From NCBI GenBank assembly GCA_963773585.1, contig CAVZBR010000004.1, positions 992,001 through 1,056,000 on the forward strand: 64,000 nucleotides of DNA. The letters run 5' to 3'. A program made the translations under genes and the position numbers. Shown here in pieces: positions 44,803-54,289 of the stretch (position 1 is the stretch's first letter; each line of letters begins with the position of its first letter). The stretch comes from CAVXJN01 sp963773585. GTDB taxonomy: Bacteria > Pseudomonadota > Gammaproteobacteria > JASBUN01. Under the pieces are notes generated by a model, which saw only the letters and a program-made list of their open reading frames with translations, ran no database searches and was not told the DNA's origin.

Positions 44803-45888
44803 ATGGTTGCGCTGTCCTGCAAGGCAGAGCAACGGCTTCGTCGCGCGAGCCGCACCGGAAGGTCCGGCTTGGTATGCGCCTGCTTGATGGCCTCGGCGCT
44901 ACTGGCAGGCTGCTCACTTGTCGGCAATATGCAGCATCCACCGACTACAGCGCCGCGGGTCGAATTGCCGTCAAAGTCCAGGCCGCCCCCAAAGGTGACG
45001 CCGGCGGCAAAGCGGCCGCAGGAGTCGCCGAGCCCAACGGCCAGCAAGCCGCCTGAGCGGCCGGTAACGCGCGTGGCGATCGTCTATGCCGACAATGTTC
45101 CGGCGTATCACCGCATCGCGGAGCGCTTGGCCGCCAGGATTCACGATCGGGCAAAGGTCATGCCGTTGCACAGTCCGACGCGCACGCCCAGCCAGCCGCA
45201 GCTCGCCGATTTCGATCAAGTGGTGGCAATCGGTGCGCGTGCCGCGCGCAGCATGAAGGAGCGGCCCGCCAAACAACTCGTCTTTTGCCAAGTATTCAAC
45301 TATCGCGAGTACGGGCTGACCGGAAAAAATGTCCGGGGCGTAAGTATGGTGCCTCCGGTCGAAACGCAATTCCGAGCCTGGAAGCGCCTCGCTCCGGACC
45401 TGAAGCGCATCGGCGTAATCACAGGCCCCGGCCATGACGAGCTCATAGGGCAGGCGCGCAGCGCGGCGCGCGGGCTGGGCGTGGAGTTGGTCAACCGCAT
45501 TGCGCATTCGGACAAGGAGACACTGTTCGAATTCAAAAGACTCGTGCCGGACATCGACGGCATTTGGCTGTTACCGGACGACCGTATATTGAGTCATCGT
45601 GTGTTACGGGAGCTCATGGCCTACAGCACCCAGCATCGAAAACAAGTGGTCGCCTTTACGCCTGATTTGTTGCGCTACGGCGCAGTGATGACCGCCTCCG
45701 GCGTGGAATCCGACATCGTGGATCAGTTGCTGACTGCCCTTCTGGAATCGGCCGAACACCCCGATGGATCGGGTTTCCAATTGCTGCCGTTGACCGAAGC
45801 GCGAATCGAGACCAACGTCAATGTATTGCGCCAACTGGGGTATCCGCTGGATACGGCCGCGACTCGCGAGGGCGGCGATGAGCAATGA
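44803..45888 (+). CDS. ABC-type substrate-binding lipoprotein, 361 aa
   Basis: ATG at 44803 with GAGGAT at good spacing. A lipobox LLAGC near residue 35 indicates lipid attachment at the outer face of the inner membrane or the inner face of the outer membrane. A proline-rich linker (about residues 45-75) precedes an ABC substrate-binding-like domain: VAIVYADNVPAYHRIAE, DLKRIGVITGPGHDELIG, and FTPDLLRYGAVMTA. There is no permease or ATPase beside it. The gene overlaps a GGDEF-EAL gene by 11 bp, so it likely acts as the input sensor for that enzyme (inference). Confidence 0.8.
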   Translation: MVALSCKAEQRLRRASRTGRSGLVCACLMASALLAGCSLVGNMQHPPTTAPRVELPSKSRPPPKVTPAAKRPQESPSPTASKPPERPVTRVAIVYADNVPAYHRIAERLAARIHDRAKVMPLHSPTRTPSQPQLADFDQVVAIGARAARSMKERPAKQLVFCQVFNYREYGLTGKNVRGVSMVPPVETQFRAWKRLAPDLKRIGVITGPGHDELIGQARSAARGLGVELVNRIAHSDKETLFEFKRLVPDIDGIWLLPDDRILSHRVLRELMAYSTQHRKQVVAFTPDLLRYGAVMTASGVESDIVDQLLTALLESAEHPDGSGFQLLPLTEARIETNVNVLRQLGYPLDTAATREGGDEQ

Positions 45889-48340
45889 ACTACCCTCCGG
45901 AGTTTCTGCGGGCCGTCGTTTGTTGGCGGTGCTCAACGCATGCAAGGCGCATTGTGCTGTCGCCAAACGAAGAGTTCGCGCCGCCTCCTGCCGTTGGCGA
46001 GAGCGCATGAAGCGCGCTGGGCTTCGCACCGGCGCGCATATCGGTGCCTCCTGGCTTGCGGCGCTGCAAAGCACGCGCAAAGTGCGAGATATATTGCGCA
46101 GGACGCCGCGGCGCCTGCGTGGTTTCTTGCGGTTCCCCGCTCGCCACGCACGTAGCCTGGTGGGTGATATTCTGCTGGCGCAGCTTATGCTGGCGACCAT
46201 TGTCGGCGCGCTCGCCATCGGCGGGCTGTGGGTGATCTCAAACGCGGTCATCGAGGACAATCTGCAAAAATGGGCCGTTGCCTGGATTACAGAGCTGGAG
46301 GACTTGGGCGCACCTTTGTACCGTAAACAGGTGGACGACAACGAACGCTTCGTGCGCATCGAGAATTACGTTGCCAACTTTCCGGAAATCATGCTGGTGC
46401 GCTATTACTCGGCCGAGGGGAAGTTGTTGTTTGGACATAGTGCCCACGGCGGTCCGCAAGTGAACGACGTCGCACCGCTTACGTCGGCGCAACTCGCCAA
46501 GCTCCGGGATACGAGCGGCCCGGATAAGCCATATCTGATCGATTCGATGCAGGAACAGCACGCCCTGTTCCGAGCGAGTGCGCCCGTGTGGATCGAATCC
46601 ATGAAGCCGGGACAACTGATGAATCTCGATTTGAAGAGTTCGCCGGTAGATAACATTCGGGTAGCGGGCTTTGTCGAGCTTGGTCTCGATTTCAGCCGTT
46701 ATCAGAACCGACTGGTGAAAAGCATCGCCACGGGTAGCGCAGTGCTGGCGCTGGCGCTGATTCCGCTGGCGATGCTGGGGCGCCACGTATTGAAACGCGC
46801 TTTGAAGCCGTTGAGCGAACTGCAGGCTCCCCTCGCGCGTCTCGCCGCAGGAGAAACCGAGGTGGAGGTGCTATCGACGGGTCACAAGGAGATCGTGGCG
46901 ATCAACAGCGCGTTGCAAACTACGATCCGTGCGTTGAACGACCGCGACAAGCGATTACGGCGCCTCGCCGACTACGATCCGCTGACAGGCTTGCTGAATC
47001 GCCGCTCGTTCACTCACCAACTCGACGAAGAGATCGCCCGCATCGGCGGTCGACGCCAAAGCACCAGTGCGCTTTTGTTCGTGGATCTGGATCAGTTCAA
47101 ATATGTGAACGATACACTCGGGCACGCGGCAGGCGATCGCGTGTTGATCCAGGCCGCCGGATGTCTGCACAACAGCGTGCGTGCCCAGGACACCGTAGCC
47201 CGGTTCGGCGGCGATGAATTCGCGATACTGCTGCGCGACGTGGATATTGAGGAGGCCAGGCAAATTGCATCGCAGGTGGTACAGGTGATGCGCGACGCCT
47301 TGTTCGTGGAAGACGGCCAGCCGCTGAATGTGTTGTGCAGCGTCGGGTTTACGATGGTTGGGACGGAAAGCTTTACGTCCGATGAACTGCTGTCCCAGGC
47401 TGACATCGCCTGCCAGGAGTCCAAGGCGCGCGGCCGCAATTGTTATCACAGTTATGAGGTCACGGGAAGCGAGCAACGCCGCAGGGCGGCCGACGTGGGA
47501 TGGTCACAAAAGATCAAGGAAGCACTGCAAGAAGACCGGTTTCTACTGCATTATCAGCCGATCGTGCGCTTGCACGATGGTCGGGCTTCAATCTATGAAG
47601 TGTTGCTGCGAATGCACGGCGACAGGCGGAAGATCATACCGCCGGCGGCTTTCATGCCCGCGGCCAACCGCTTCGGCCTAATGGTGGAGATCGATCACTT
47701 GGTGATCGGAAAGGCGCTGTTGGCACTGGCGGAGTTTCGTCGCAATGGACATGACGTCAAGTTTACTCTGAACCTGTCCGGATACGTGTTCGAGGATCCC
47801 GGACTCGTACAGCATATCGAACGGCATTTGCATCAAAACGACCTCGATCCCAGCCTCGTGATTTTCGAAATCACGGAGCAAGTCGCCGTACGTCAATTGG
47901 CCCAGGCGCGGAGTCTGATTCAGGACATCATGAAGCTCGGCTGCCGATTCGCCCTCGATGATTTCGGCGCCGGTTTCAGCTCGTTCAACTATCTCAAGCA
48001 TTTGCCGTCGGATTTCATAAAGATCGATGGCGGGTTCATCAAGAATATAGCCAACGAACCGGTGGACCAGGCAATGGTGCAGTCGATCATTCAAATCGCC
48101 CACGCGGTCGGTAAACAGACTATTGCGGAATACGTTCAAGATGACGCGACATTGCGGTTGTTGCGCACGTTGGGGGTGGATTACGCCCAGGGCTACCACA
48201 TCGGCAGACCGGCGCACTCGCTGTGTGCGTCGCCATTCCCGTTGCCGGCGACGCAATCCTTGCCCAGCGCTCGTGACAGTAATGGCGCCCGCGAGCCAGC
48301 CAAAATGAAGATAAAGGAGGACGACGGAATCAAGGCGTAG
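45878..48340 (+). CDS. Membrane-bound GGDEF-EAL c-di-GMP enzyme, 820 aa
   Basis: A leader of about 90 basic residues precedes a membrane helix (LAQLMLATIVGALAIGGLWVI). A 150-residue periplasmic domain, a second helix (AVLALALIPLAMLGRH), a HAMP-like linker, then GGDEF with an intact RFGGDEF active site, and an EAL domain follow. The EAL signature is replaced by EVL (IYEVLLRM), though the catalytic DDFGAGFSSF and the KIDGGFI loop are intact, so phosphodiesterase activity is possible. The start MSNELPSG follows GAGGG and lies inside the preceding gene. A bifunctional c-di-GMP turnover protein controlled by the lipoprotein is the likely reading. Confidence 0.9.
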   Translation: MSNELPSGVSAGRRLLAVLNACKAHCAVAKRRVRAASCRWRERMKRAGLRTGAHIGASWLAALQSTRKVRDILRRTPRRLRGFLRFPARHARSLVGDILLAQLMLATIVGALAIGGLWVISNAVIEDNLQKWAVAWITELEDLGAPLYRKQVDDNERFVRIENYVANFPEIMLVRYYSAEGKLLFGHSAHGGPQVNDVAPLTSAQLAKLRDTSGPDKPYLIDSMQEQHALFRASAPVWIESMKPGQLMNLDLKSSPVDNIRVAGFVELGLDFSRYQNRLVKSIATGSAVLALALIPLAMLGRHVLKRALKPLSELQAPLARLAAGETEVEVLSTGHKEIVAINSALQTTIRALNDRDKRLRRLADYDPLTGLLNRRSFTHQLDEEIARIGGRRQSTSALLFVDLDQFKYVNDTLGHAAGDRVLIQAAGCLHNSVRAQDTVARFGGDEFAILLRDVDIEEARQIASQVVQVMRDALFVEDGQPLNVLCSVGFTMVGTESFTSDELLSQADIACQESKARGRNCYHSYEVTGSEQRRRAADVGWSQKIKEALQEDRFLLHYQPIVRLHDGRASIYEVLLRMHGDRRKIIPPAAFMPAANRFGLMVEIDHLVIGKALLALAEFRRNGHDVKFTLNLSGYVFEDPGLVQHIERHLHQNDLDPSLVIFEITEQVAVRQLAQARSLIQDIMKLGCRFALDDFGAGFSSFNYLKHLPSDFIKIDGGFIKNIANEPVDQAMVQSIIQIAHAVGKQTIAEYVQDDATLRLLRTLGVDYAQGYHIGRPAHSLCASPFPLPATQSLPSARDSNGAREPAKMKIKEDDGIKA

Positions 48341-48837
48341 CAGTTCGTCGACCCAAATGGACGTTCTGCGACGAGGCGATACTGCCCGGACGATGCACCG
48401 GGGATGGATCAAGCCGTAGGCGGACGTTGGCCTGGCTTGCGAACATTGCGACTTCTGCGCGCCGGACTGGCAGTGGCCAGGAAGCAACTGCGGTTGATAG
48501 GATTGCAAGGGTCTCAAGCAACGAATCCCGCCAACGGGTACGCGGATCCCTCGGAGCCGGCGGGCAGGGCCAGTGGCGACGTAGCTGGGCCGCTAGTACG
48601 CGGTGCCCCTCACCGACGCTGTCCCTGCGATGTGGAATCGCGACTCTCACCGGAGCCGAGCCGATTCGGAACCGGCAGCGTCCGCGGATCGCGCGATCAT
48701 ACCTGCAGCCGGTACCGCGCCCGGAGTAGCGGCGCTGCTGTCTCGTGTTAAGCTTGCGGCGTATCGCGTACGCGCGCGGAAGAAGTTTCAATCCCTGCGC
48801 GATCGTCGCCGTCCAAATCCCGTGGCAAGAGCCGTCC
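48341..48837. other. Intergenic, no gene seen
   Basis: 497 bp without a supported gene, rich in GC, with frames open on several strands but no ribosome sites. The LLM oxidoreductase promoter should lie at its right end. Confidence 0.4.
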
Positions 48838-49860
48838 ATGACCCGCGCACAAACCATCGTTTACTCCGTACTTGATCTAGCGCCTATTCTTGCGGGACGC
48901 ACGGCCGCGGACTCATTTCGCAACTCCGTGGATTTGGCGCGCCATGCGGAACGCTGGGGATACCATCGCTATTGGCTGGCGGAACATCACAACATTCCCG
49001 GAGTTGCCAGTGCGGCCACTTCGGTGCTCATCGGCCATATTGCCGGCGCTACCGCCCGTATCCGCGTCGGCGCAGGCGGAATCATGCTGCCCAACCATGC
49101 GCCGCTCGTGATCGCAGAGCAGTTCGGCACGCTTGAGTCACTCTACCCGGGCCGGATCGACCTCGGACTCGGTCGCGCGCCTGGCGGTGATGCCCACACC
49201 GCCGGGGCGCTGCGACGCAGCCTTGGCAGCAGCGGCGACACCTTTGTGCGGGATGCGCAGGAACTGCGCAATTATCTCCGCGGGAGTGCGTCGCCACATA
49301 ACGTGCGGGCCATTCCGGGTGAGGGCCTAGACATACCGATCTATCTGCTTGGCTCCAGCGATTACGGTGCCCGCCTGGCAGCGGAGTGGGGCCTGCCGTA
49401 CGCATTTGCCTCGCACTTCGCGCCCGGATATTTGCACACCGCTCTCGCTCTTTATCGATCCAACTTCAAGGCGTCGGAGTTCCTGGCCGAGCCCTACGTG
49501 ATGATCGGCGTCAATGTGTTCGTCGCTGATGAAGATGCGCAAGCGCGGAAATTGTTCACCTCGTTGCAACAGCAGTTTGTAAGCCTCGTGCGGGGTACTC
49601 CCGGCCAAGTCCCGCCGCCGGTGGATACCATGGAAGGCCGTTGGTCCGCCGCGGAGGAGGCCCATGTGCGGAGTATGACGCGCTACTCGGCGGTCGGCGC
49701 GCCCGATACGGTGCGCCGGGAGTTGGCCGCGATGATAGCCGAAACCAACGCCGACGAGGTTGTCGCCACCGCGCAGATCTACGATCATGCCGCGCGTTTG
49801 CGTTCATTCGAACTGGCCGCAGACGTGTTCCGGTCAATCAACCGGACTGCGTATAAATAG
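48838..49860 (+). CDS. LLM-class flavin-dependent oxidoreductase (YhbW/MsnO8-like), 340 aa
   Basis: Bacterial luciferase-like monooxygenase fold. The N-terminal IVYSVLDLAPI and the segment RYWLAEHHNIPG match the YhbW group, as does IRVGAGGIMLPNHAP. The GRIDLGLGRAPGGD segment binds FMN phosphate. The ATG is at 48838; a frame open to 48745 is rejected. Substrate unknown. The downstream gene is 42 bp away on the same strand. Confidence 0.9.
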   Translation: MTRAQTIVYSVLDLAPILAGRTAADSFRNSVDLARHAERWGYHRYWLAEHHNIPGVASAATSVLIGHIAGATARIRVGAGGIMLPNHAPLVIAEQFGTLESLYPGRIDLGLGRAPGGDAHTAGALRRSLGSSGDTFVRDAQELRNYLRGSASPHNVRAIPGEGLDIPIYLLGSSDYGARLAAEWGLPYAFASHFAPGYLHTALALYRSNFKASEFLAEPYVMIGVNVFVADEDAQARKLFTSLQQQFVSLVRGTPGQVPPPVDTMEGRWSAAEEAHVRSMTRYSAVGAPDTVRRELAAMIAETNADEVVATAQIYDHAARLRSFELAADVFRSINRTAYK

Positions 49861-49901
49861 GCGAAACCGGCCATGCCGTTCACCGATATGATTGCCTGAA
49901 C

Positions 49902-51218
49902 ATGGACGAGCTTTTCCTGAAAAAAATCACCGATATGCTGCTGGACGTCATCTGCGTAGTTGACGCCGAAGGCCATTACACGTTCATCAGCGGCGCCTGT
50001 AAGCGCATATTCGGATATTCGCAGGAAGAATTGATCGGTCGCAATATGATCGACTTGGTTCTCCCGGACGATCGTGCGCGTACGTTACAAGCGGCCAGCG
50101 AAGTCATGAACGGCAAGTCGACGAAGCATTTCGAGAACCGTTACCTACGCAAAGACGGGCGTGTCGTAGACATGATGTGGTCGGCGCACTGGTCCCAGGC
50201 CGACGGTGTGCGGCTGGCAGTGGGCCGCGATATCACCGAACTCAAACGTGCTGCACGGCTGAAAAGCGCCCTCTACGAGATTTCAGAAGCGGCTCATGCA
50301 GCCGAAGACTTGGGCGCTCTGTATTCCCATGTGCATGCTATCATCGCGGAGCTCCTGCCGACTGAGCACTTTTCCGTCGCCCGCTATGACGAATCAAGCA
50401 AACAGTTGTCGTTCCACTATTTCTCTGATGGGCACGATACACGTCAAGAACCCGGTCCGTTGAGTGAGGCTTCGCCAATCGCCCAAGTGATACGCAGTGG
50501 GAAAGCAGGTATGGGAACCGCTGACGGAGCTGTTGCGGCCGACACGAAACCCGGCGACGTCCGTGTAAACTGGCTCGGCGCACCGTTGTTGGCGGAAGCC
50601 GGCGTAATCGGTGCGCTGGTTGTCGAGACAAGTTCCCTGCGCGTGCGGTTCACGGAGGAAGACAAAGAGCTTCTGCGTTTCGTCTCCGACCAGGTAGCCA
50701 GCGCCATCGAGCGCAAGGAATCGGACGCGCGTTTGCAACATATGGCGCGCCACGATCCGCTGACGGATCTTCCCAACCGAACGCTCGTCAAAGACCGGTT
50801 CGAGACGGCCGTGAAGCAGCTACGGCGCGAAAAGGGACATCTGGGGGTGCTTTACCTCGATCTCAATGACTTCAAGCGTGTAAACGATACCTACGGGCAT
50901 CATCTCGGCGATCTGCTTTTGCGTGAAGTTGCGGCGCGCATCGCATCGTGCGTACGGGAGGCCGATACAGTTGGAAGACTGGGGGGCGACGAGTTCGTGG
51001 TGATCTTGAACGGTATCCGAGACCAGGATTGTTTCGAACTCGTGTCGAGCAAGATTCGGGATGCACTCGCAGTGCCATTCAACGTCGGCGGCAACAGGCT
51101 GACGATTTCAGCCAGCATTGGTTGCGCCAAGTTTCCGGACGACGGCGATGACTGGGAGCAGCTTTTTCGACGGGCAGACGAAACGATGTATGCGGCCAAA
51201 CGCCGCGAACGCATCTGA
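49902..51218 (+). CDS. PAS-GAF-GGDEF diguanylate cyclase, 438 aa
   Basis: Soluble diguanylate cyclase. PAS domain residues about 8-115 (YTFISGACKRIFGYSQEELIG, PDDRARTL), a GAF-like domain about 130-270 (LYEISEAAHAAEDLG..., LGAPLLAEAGVIGALV), and GGDEF about 275-438 with active RLGGDEF. There is no membrane segment. No RxxD inhibitory site was found in the five residues before the domain, though I could not check all positions. It makes c-di-GMP in response to a ligand bound by PAS or GAF. Confidence 0.92.
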   Translation: MDELFLKKITDMLLDVICVVDAEGHYTFISGACKRIFGYSQEELIGRNMIDLVLPDDRARTLQAASEVMNGKSTKHFENRYLRKDGRVVDMMWSAHWSQADGVRLAVGRDITELKRAARLKSALYEISEAAHAAEDLGALYSHVHAIIAELLPTEHFSVARYDESSKQLSFHYFSDGHDTRQEPGPLSEASPIAQVIRSGKAGMGTADGAVAADTKPGDVRVNWLGAPLLAEAGVIGALVVETSSLRVRFTEEDKELLRFVSDQVASAIERKESDARLQHMARHDPLTDLPNRTLVKDRFETAVKQLRREKGHLGVLYLDLNDFKRVNDTYGHHLGDLLLREVAARIASCVREADTVGRLGGDEFVVILNGIRDQDCFELVSSKIRDALAVPFNVGGNRLTISASIGCAKFPDDGDDWEQLFRRADETMYAAKRRERI

Positions 51219-51677
51219 GAGTCAACCGGCGTCGAAACCATCGCGCCCATCATCGAGTCTGACACCCATAAAGGCGAGACCGAGGTCGCACTCGATTGCC
51301 ATCCGTTCCGCCACGTCGGGATCATGGGCTAGACCCGCGCTCAAATGTCTGGCGACGGTAGCAACATCTCCAAAGCGTCCGCGGTGACGTATTGGTCCTC
51401 GGCGATCAAACCGTTTCTCATTTTATTGTGGAGTTTTTTCACGCTTGTCTTCGTTGAGTCTTGTCCCGTATAAAACGTTTCATGCATGGCAAAGACAAAG
51501 ATTCTTCTACCGCGGTAAAACAATCGTTATCCCGCGCTCCCGCGACGAGGTCGACCTCCATGCGTCCGTGCCACTGCTGGACCAAGCTGCGCACGAGGCG
51601 CAACCGACTGCGGAGGCAGGCAGCCCGCCAGTCGTCCCGCAGGGCAGAACCAGTTGCACATATCGCGAGTCAGGGCC
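51219..51677. other. Intergenic with a possible gene remnant
   Basis: A minus-strand frame of about 60 codons near 51225-51420 reads GRFGDVATVARHLSAGLAHD and ends in a stop, but has no start codon or ribosome site. It could be the end of a decayed gene. Nothing else was recognised. Confidence 0.35.
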
Positions 51678-52235
51678 GTGAACGAAAACGATGAACGTAT
51701 CCAGCAGGCGCGCCGCAAATGGCGTCATAACGGCGCCAACCGTCCGCGATTTGCGCAGACTCCGGCTTCGAACGAGGAGTCGGTGTGGGATTACCCACGG
51801 CCGCCTCGGGTGATGGCGGACAGGCGTCACATCCTGGTCACGGTCGGAGGAGAGCTCGTTGCAGAAACGCGCAATGCGCAGCGAGTGATGGAGACCGGCA
51901 GTCCCCCGGCTTTCTATTTGCCACCGGGCGATGTTCACGAGCAGTTGCTGATTGCAGAAGCCCGGGTGACGACCGTCTGCGAGTGGAAGGGCGTTGCGGA
52001 CTACTATGCGGTGCACGCGGGTGGAACGACGATACGACAGGCGGCGTGGCGTTACGCAAAACCTTTCGACCGCTTCCGATCGATCGCGGGCTATTTTGCA
52101 TTTTATCCGACGTTGCTCGAATGCTACGTCGACAACGAACGGGTGCGGCCGCAGCCCGGCGGGTTTTACGGCGGCTGGGTTACGAATGAACTCGTCGGCC
52201 CTTTCAAAGGCGAGCCCGGAACGGAAGATTGGTAA
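51678..52235 (+). CDS. DUF427 domain protein, 185 aa
   Basis: Contains the DUF427 beta-rich domain: HILVTVGGELVAETRNAQRV, then PAFYLPPGDV, then VCEWKGVADYYAVH, and PTLLECYVDNERVRPQPGGFYGGW. The N-terminal 35 residues are polar. A GTG start at 51678 is chosen with a CAGGG site. The family function is unknown. A 392-residue frame opposite to it is rejected as a shadow. Confidence 0.85.
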   Translation: MNENDERIQQARRKWRHNGANRPRFAQTPASNEESVWDYPRPPRVMADRRHILVTVGGELVAETRNAQRVMETGSPPAFYLPPGDVHEQLLIAEARVTTVCEWKGVADYYAVHAGGTTIRQAAWRYAKPFDRFRSIAGYFAFYPTLLECYVDNERVRPQPGGFYGGWVTNELVGPFKGEPGTEDW

Positions 52236-52485
52236 CGCGGACGTGTTCCTGATTTCGGCGGTTTTGACGGCGGTTACATTCGCACTTTCATGCGCTATCA
52301 AGTGAGCGCGCACGACCATGGCGTGGGAAATCGCAGATCCACCCCGGCTGGCCAATTGGTAGCAACCTACAGAATACTTGAAGTTCATGGGGACGCTATC
52401 GCCAAGCGGTACCCGTGCGAGTAGCGGTAAAAAGCGCGGGGGCAGGAATGTGTGCTTCGGCCTGAGGCGAGATTGGTGTGCAGTT

Positions 52486-52962
52486 TCACCGTCGGTTATC
52501 GACCGGTATACCCCAAAGGCCGATGCCTTGGTGGCGCGCAATTTTCTCCAGCGTGCTGTAGGCGAAGGGTGCATCGGGCAGCGCGACCGCCCAACCGTAA
52601 CGTAGGAGGTACGCGCTGAGATCCTCGTCCTCAACCCAGCATTGGGCAATGATTGAGCGTTGCGGACCGTCCGCTTTTTTCTCACAGCGCACGAAGTGGG
52701 ATCCGATCTCGAATTTCAGCGCCAGCGCGGCTCTGGATCCGCATTGTAGAGGCCTGGCAAAGGCCTGGCGGCTGGTGCCCGCGTCCGGAATGTGAATGCC
52801 GTAAAGATGGATGACGTGGTTGCGAATCTTCAAGGTCCCATCATCACGTACAAATGCGTAACTTGAAAAATCGGCGCGTGCCGATGCGGGCACAAGTGCT
52901 AGCGCACTGACGAAAGCAAGAACCAGGACCATCACCAGATCGAATGGGTTGTCTTTGTCCAT
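52486..52962 (-). CDS. Exported thermonuclease-like (SNase-fold) protein, 158 aa
   Basis: A Sec signal peptide at residues 1-29 (LVMVLVLAFVSALALVPASARA, shown in part) is followed by a domain that begins with DDGTLKIRNHVIHLYGIHIPD, the first strand and loop of staphylococcal-nuclease-like proteins. A conserved YGWAVALPDAPFAYSTLEKIA and QGIGLWG (the usual nuclease end) follow. The catalytic Arg/Glu pair of SNase is not clear, so it may be inactive. The start is ATG 52962, with a weak distant GAGGG. Confidence 0.65.
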   Translation of the reverse strand: MDKDNPFDLVMVLVLAFVSALALVPASARADFSSYAFVRDDGTLKIRNHVIHLYGIHIPDAGTSRQAFARPLQCGSRAALALKFEIGSHFVRCEKKADGPQRSIIAQCWVEDEDLSAYLLRYGWAVALPDAPFAYSTLEKIARHQGIGLWGIPVDNRR

Positions 52963-53026
52963 GACACCAATATAGCCCTCTGAACACGCCGCCATCGGCT
53001 GCGTCGTCACAGTTGGAACATCAGCG

Positions 53027-53827
53027 CTACGTCTCTAGATAGGCTCGTGTGAACTCCAGCAGTTCGTCGCCATCGAATAGCGTCAAGCCTTGCGCGTGAA
53101 AACGTTCGATCTCCTCTTGGTCAGGTGCGGTGTAGTAATATCCAGGACCGCTTTGGGGCGTGCTCGGGACACTGCCATTGCGCGCGATCTGCTGAACGGT
53201 TTTGCAAACCATTTCACATGCGTCGGGATAAAGGTTCAGGACATGCCACAGATAGGATCGATCACTGCGCAGCGCCAGTTTGCGCTGCTCGACGATCGGG
53301 CCGGTGTCGACGCTGTCGTCGACGATGTAATGCAGCGTGCAGCCATAGTCTTTGCTCCCGTCGAGCATAGCGCGGAAAGTGGCCATCAGTCCCTGATATT
53401 GCGGCAGTAGCCCCGCATGCAGGTTCAATACCCCGAACCGGGGGATGGAAAGTGCCTGCGCTTTCAGGAATCCTCCGTAGCGCATGGATACGATTAGGTC
53501 GGGATGACTTGCGCGTAGACGAGACAGACTTTCCGGTGCGTTGACGCGGTTCAGAGCCGTCACCGGTCGACCGATCTGCTCTCCCAGGGCGTGGAAAGTC
53601 GACAACTTGCCGCGCGTCGCGACCTGTTCGAGCAGCGGAAACAGCAATTGGTTGAACAGCCCCTGTTCGATGAATTTCAATTGTTGCAACGCAGGCGGAA
53701 CGGATCCGCCTTTGCCAAGCCGGTCCGTAACGAACACCGTCAGCTCATGACCGCTCAAACACGGCAGCAGCAGATTCAGCGCGAAATTGCTGGCGATATC
53801 GCGGTTCATTAGCAGAGTGATCTTCAT
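53027..53827 (-). CDS. Formyltransferase-family protein, 266 aa
   Basis: Formyltransferase fold, similar to PurN/ArnA-type enzymes that use N10-formyl-tetrahydrofolate. The motif NLHAGLLPQYQG holds the catalytic Asn and His, and the active Asp is in VDDSVDTGPI. The C-terminal 60 residues are family-typical (YYYTAPDQEEIERF). The start MKITLLMN is chosen over a 35-residue longer frame. It is a formyl transferase on an amino sugar or amine, not a confirmed PurN. It stands next to the SNase-like gene on the same strand, 65 bp away. Confidence 0.8.
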   Translation of the reverse strand: MKITLLMNRDIASNFALNLLLPCLSGHELTVFVTDRLGKGGSVPPALQQLKFIEQGLFNQLLFPLLEQVATRGKLSTFHALGEQIGRPVTALNRVNAPESLSRLRASHPDLIVSMRYGGFLKAQALSIPRFGVLNLHAGLLPQYQGLMATFRAMLDGSKDYGCTLHYIVDDSVDTGPIVEQRKLALRSDRSYLWHVLNLYPDACEMVCKTVQQIARNGSVPSTPQSGPGYYYTAPDQEEIERFHAQGLTLFDGDELLEFTRAYLET

Positions 53828-54249
53828 TGCCGCGCGTTCGCTCAGTAGACCAACGGGGAAGGTGAAACGACTGCTCGCATCGGGCACACCGCCAGCGTAT
53901 CTGGAGCGTATCCGGGAGCATAGAGGCAATCATAAAGAAAACCAATGAAACTTTCGCCCCTTACCGCAGAGTGGCTGCCCGAGCGCGGGTATCAATTCGG
54001 CTACAGCAAGATTCGGCGCCTACCACAGCAGCGGGGTGCGTACGGCTTGCAGGTGCAGTTGACCATGTGCACGGGTATGGCCGAATTGGCCGAAGCGCCC
54101 GGAGCAGTGGGACAGGTCCCGAACCGAGCAGAATCCAGAACGTCGGCGTTCAGCCTCAGCGTTCGAGCGAGACCGAGGAAACAGTGGGGTAGTGGGCGGG
54201 TGTTAGCGGGATGGGTGTCGGCGGGGAAGCCGTCGACGGTCATGGAGAA
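53828..54249. other. Intergenic, no gene seen
   Basis: Holds the upstream region of the formyltransferase gene and the 3' flank of the SYLF gene. Short frames here do not have supported starts. Confidence 0.4.
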
Positions 54250-54277
54250 GCTCCGGCACGCGTGGGCGCGCCGGAGC
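54250..54277 (-). terminator. Hairpin after the SYLF gene
   Basis: An 8-bp stem GCTCCGGC / GCCGGAGC with a 12-nt loop lies 12 bp past the stop. On the minus strand the tail is TTCTCC. Weak intrinsic terminator candidate. Confidence 0.45.
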
Positions 54278-54289
54278 GTTCGCCAACCA

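Noticed and set aside
51225..51420. About 60-codon minus-strand frame GRFGDVATVARHLSAGLAHD
   Set aside because: It looks protein-like but lacks a start codon and ribosome site and is too short to assign. Kept only as a possible remnant.
51507..52685. 392-residue minus-strand frame
   Set aside because: Covers the DUF427 gene in antisense. Its own sequence is Arg/Ser-rich and shows no family.
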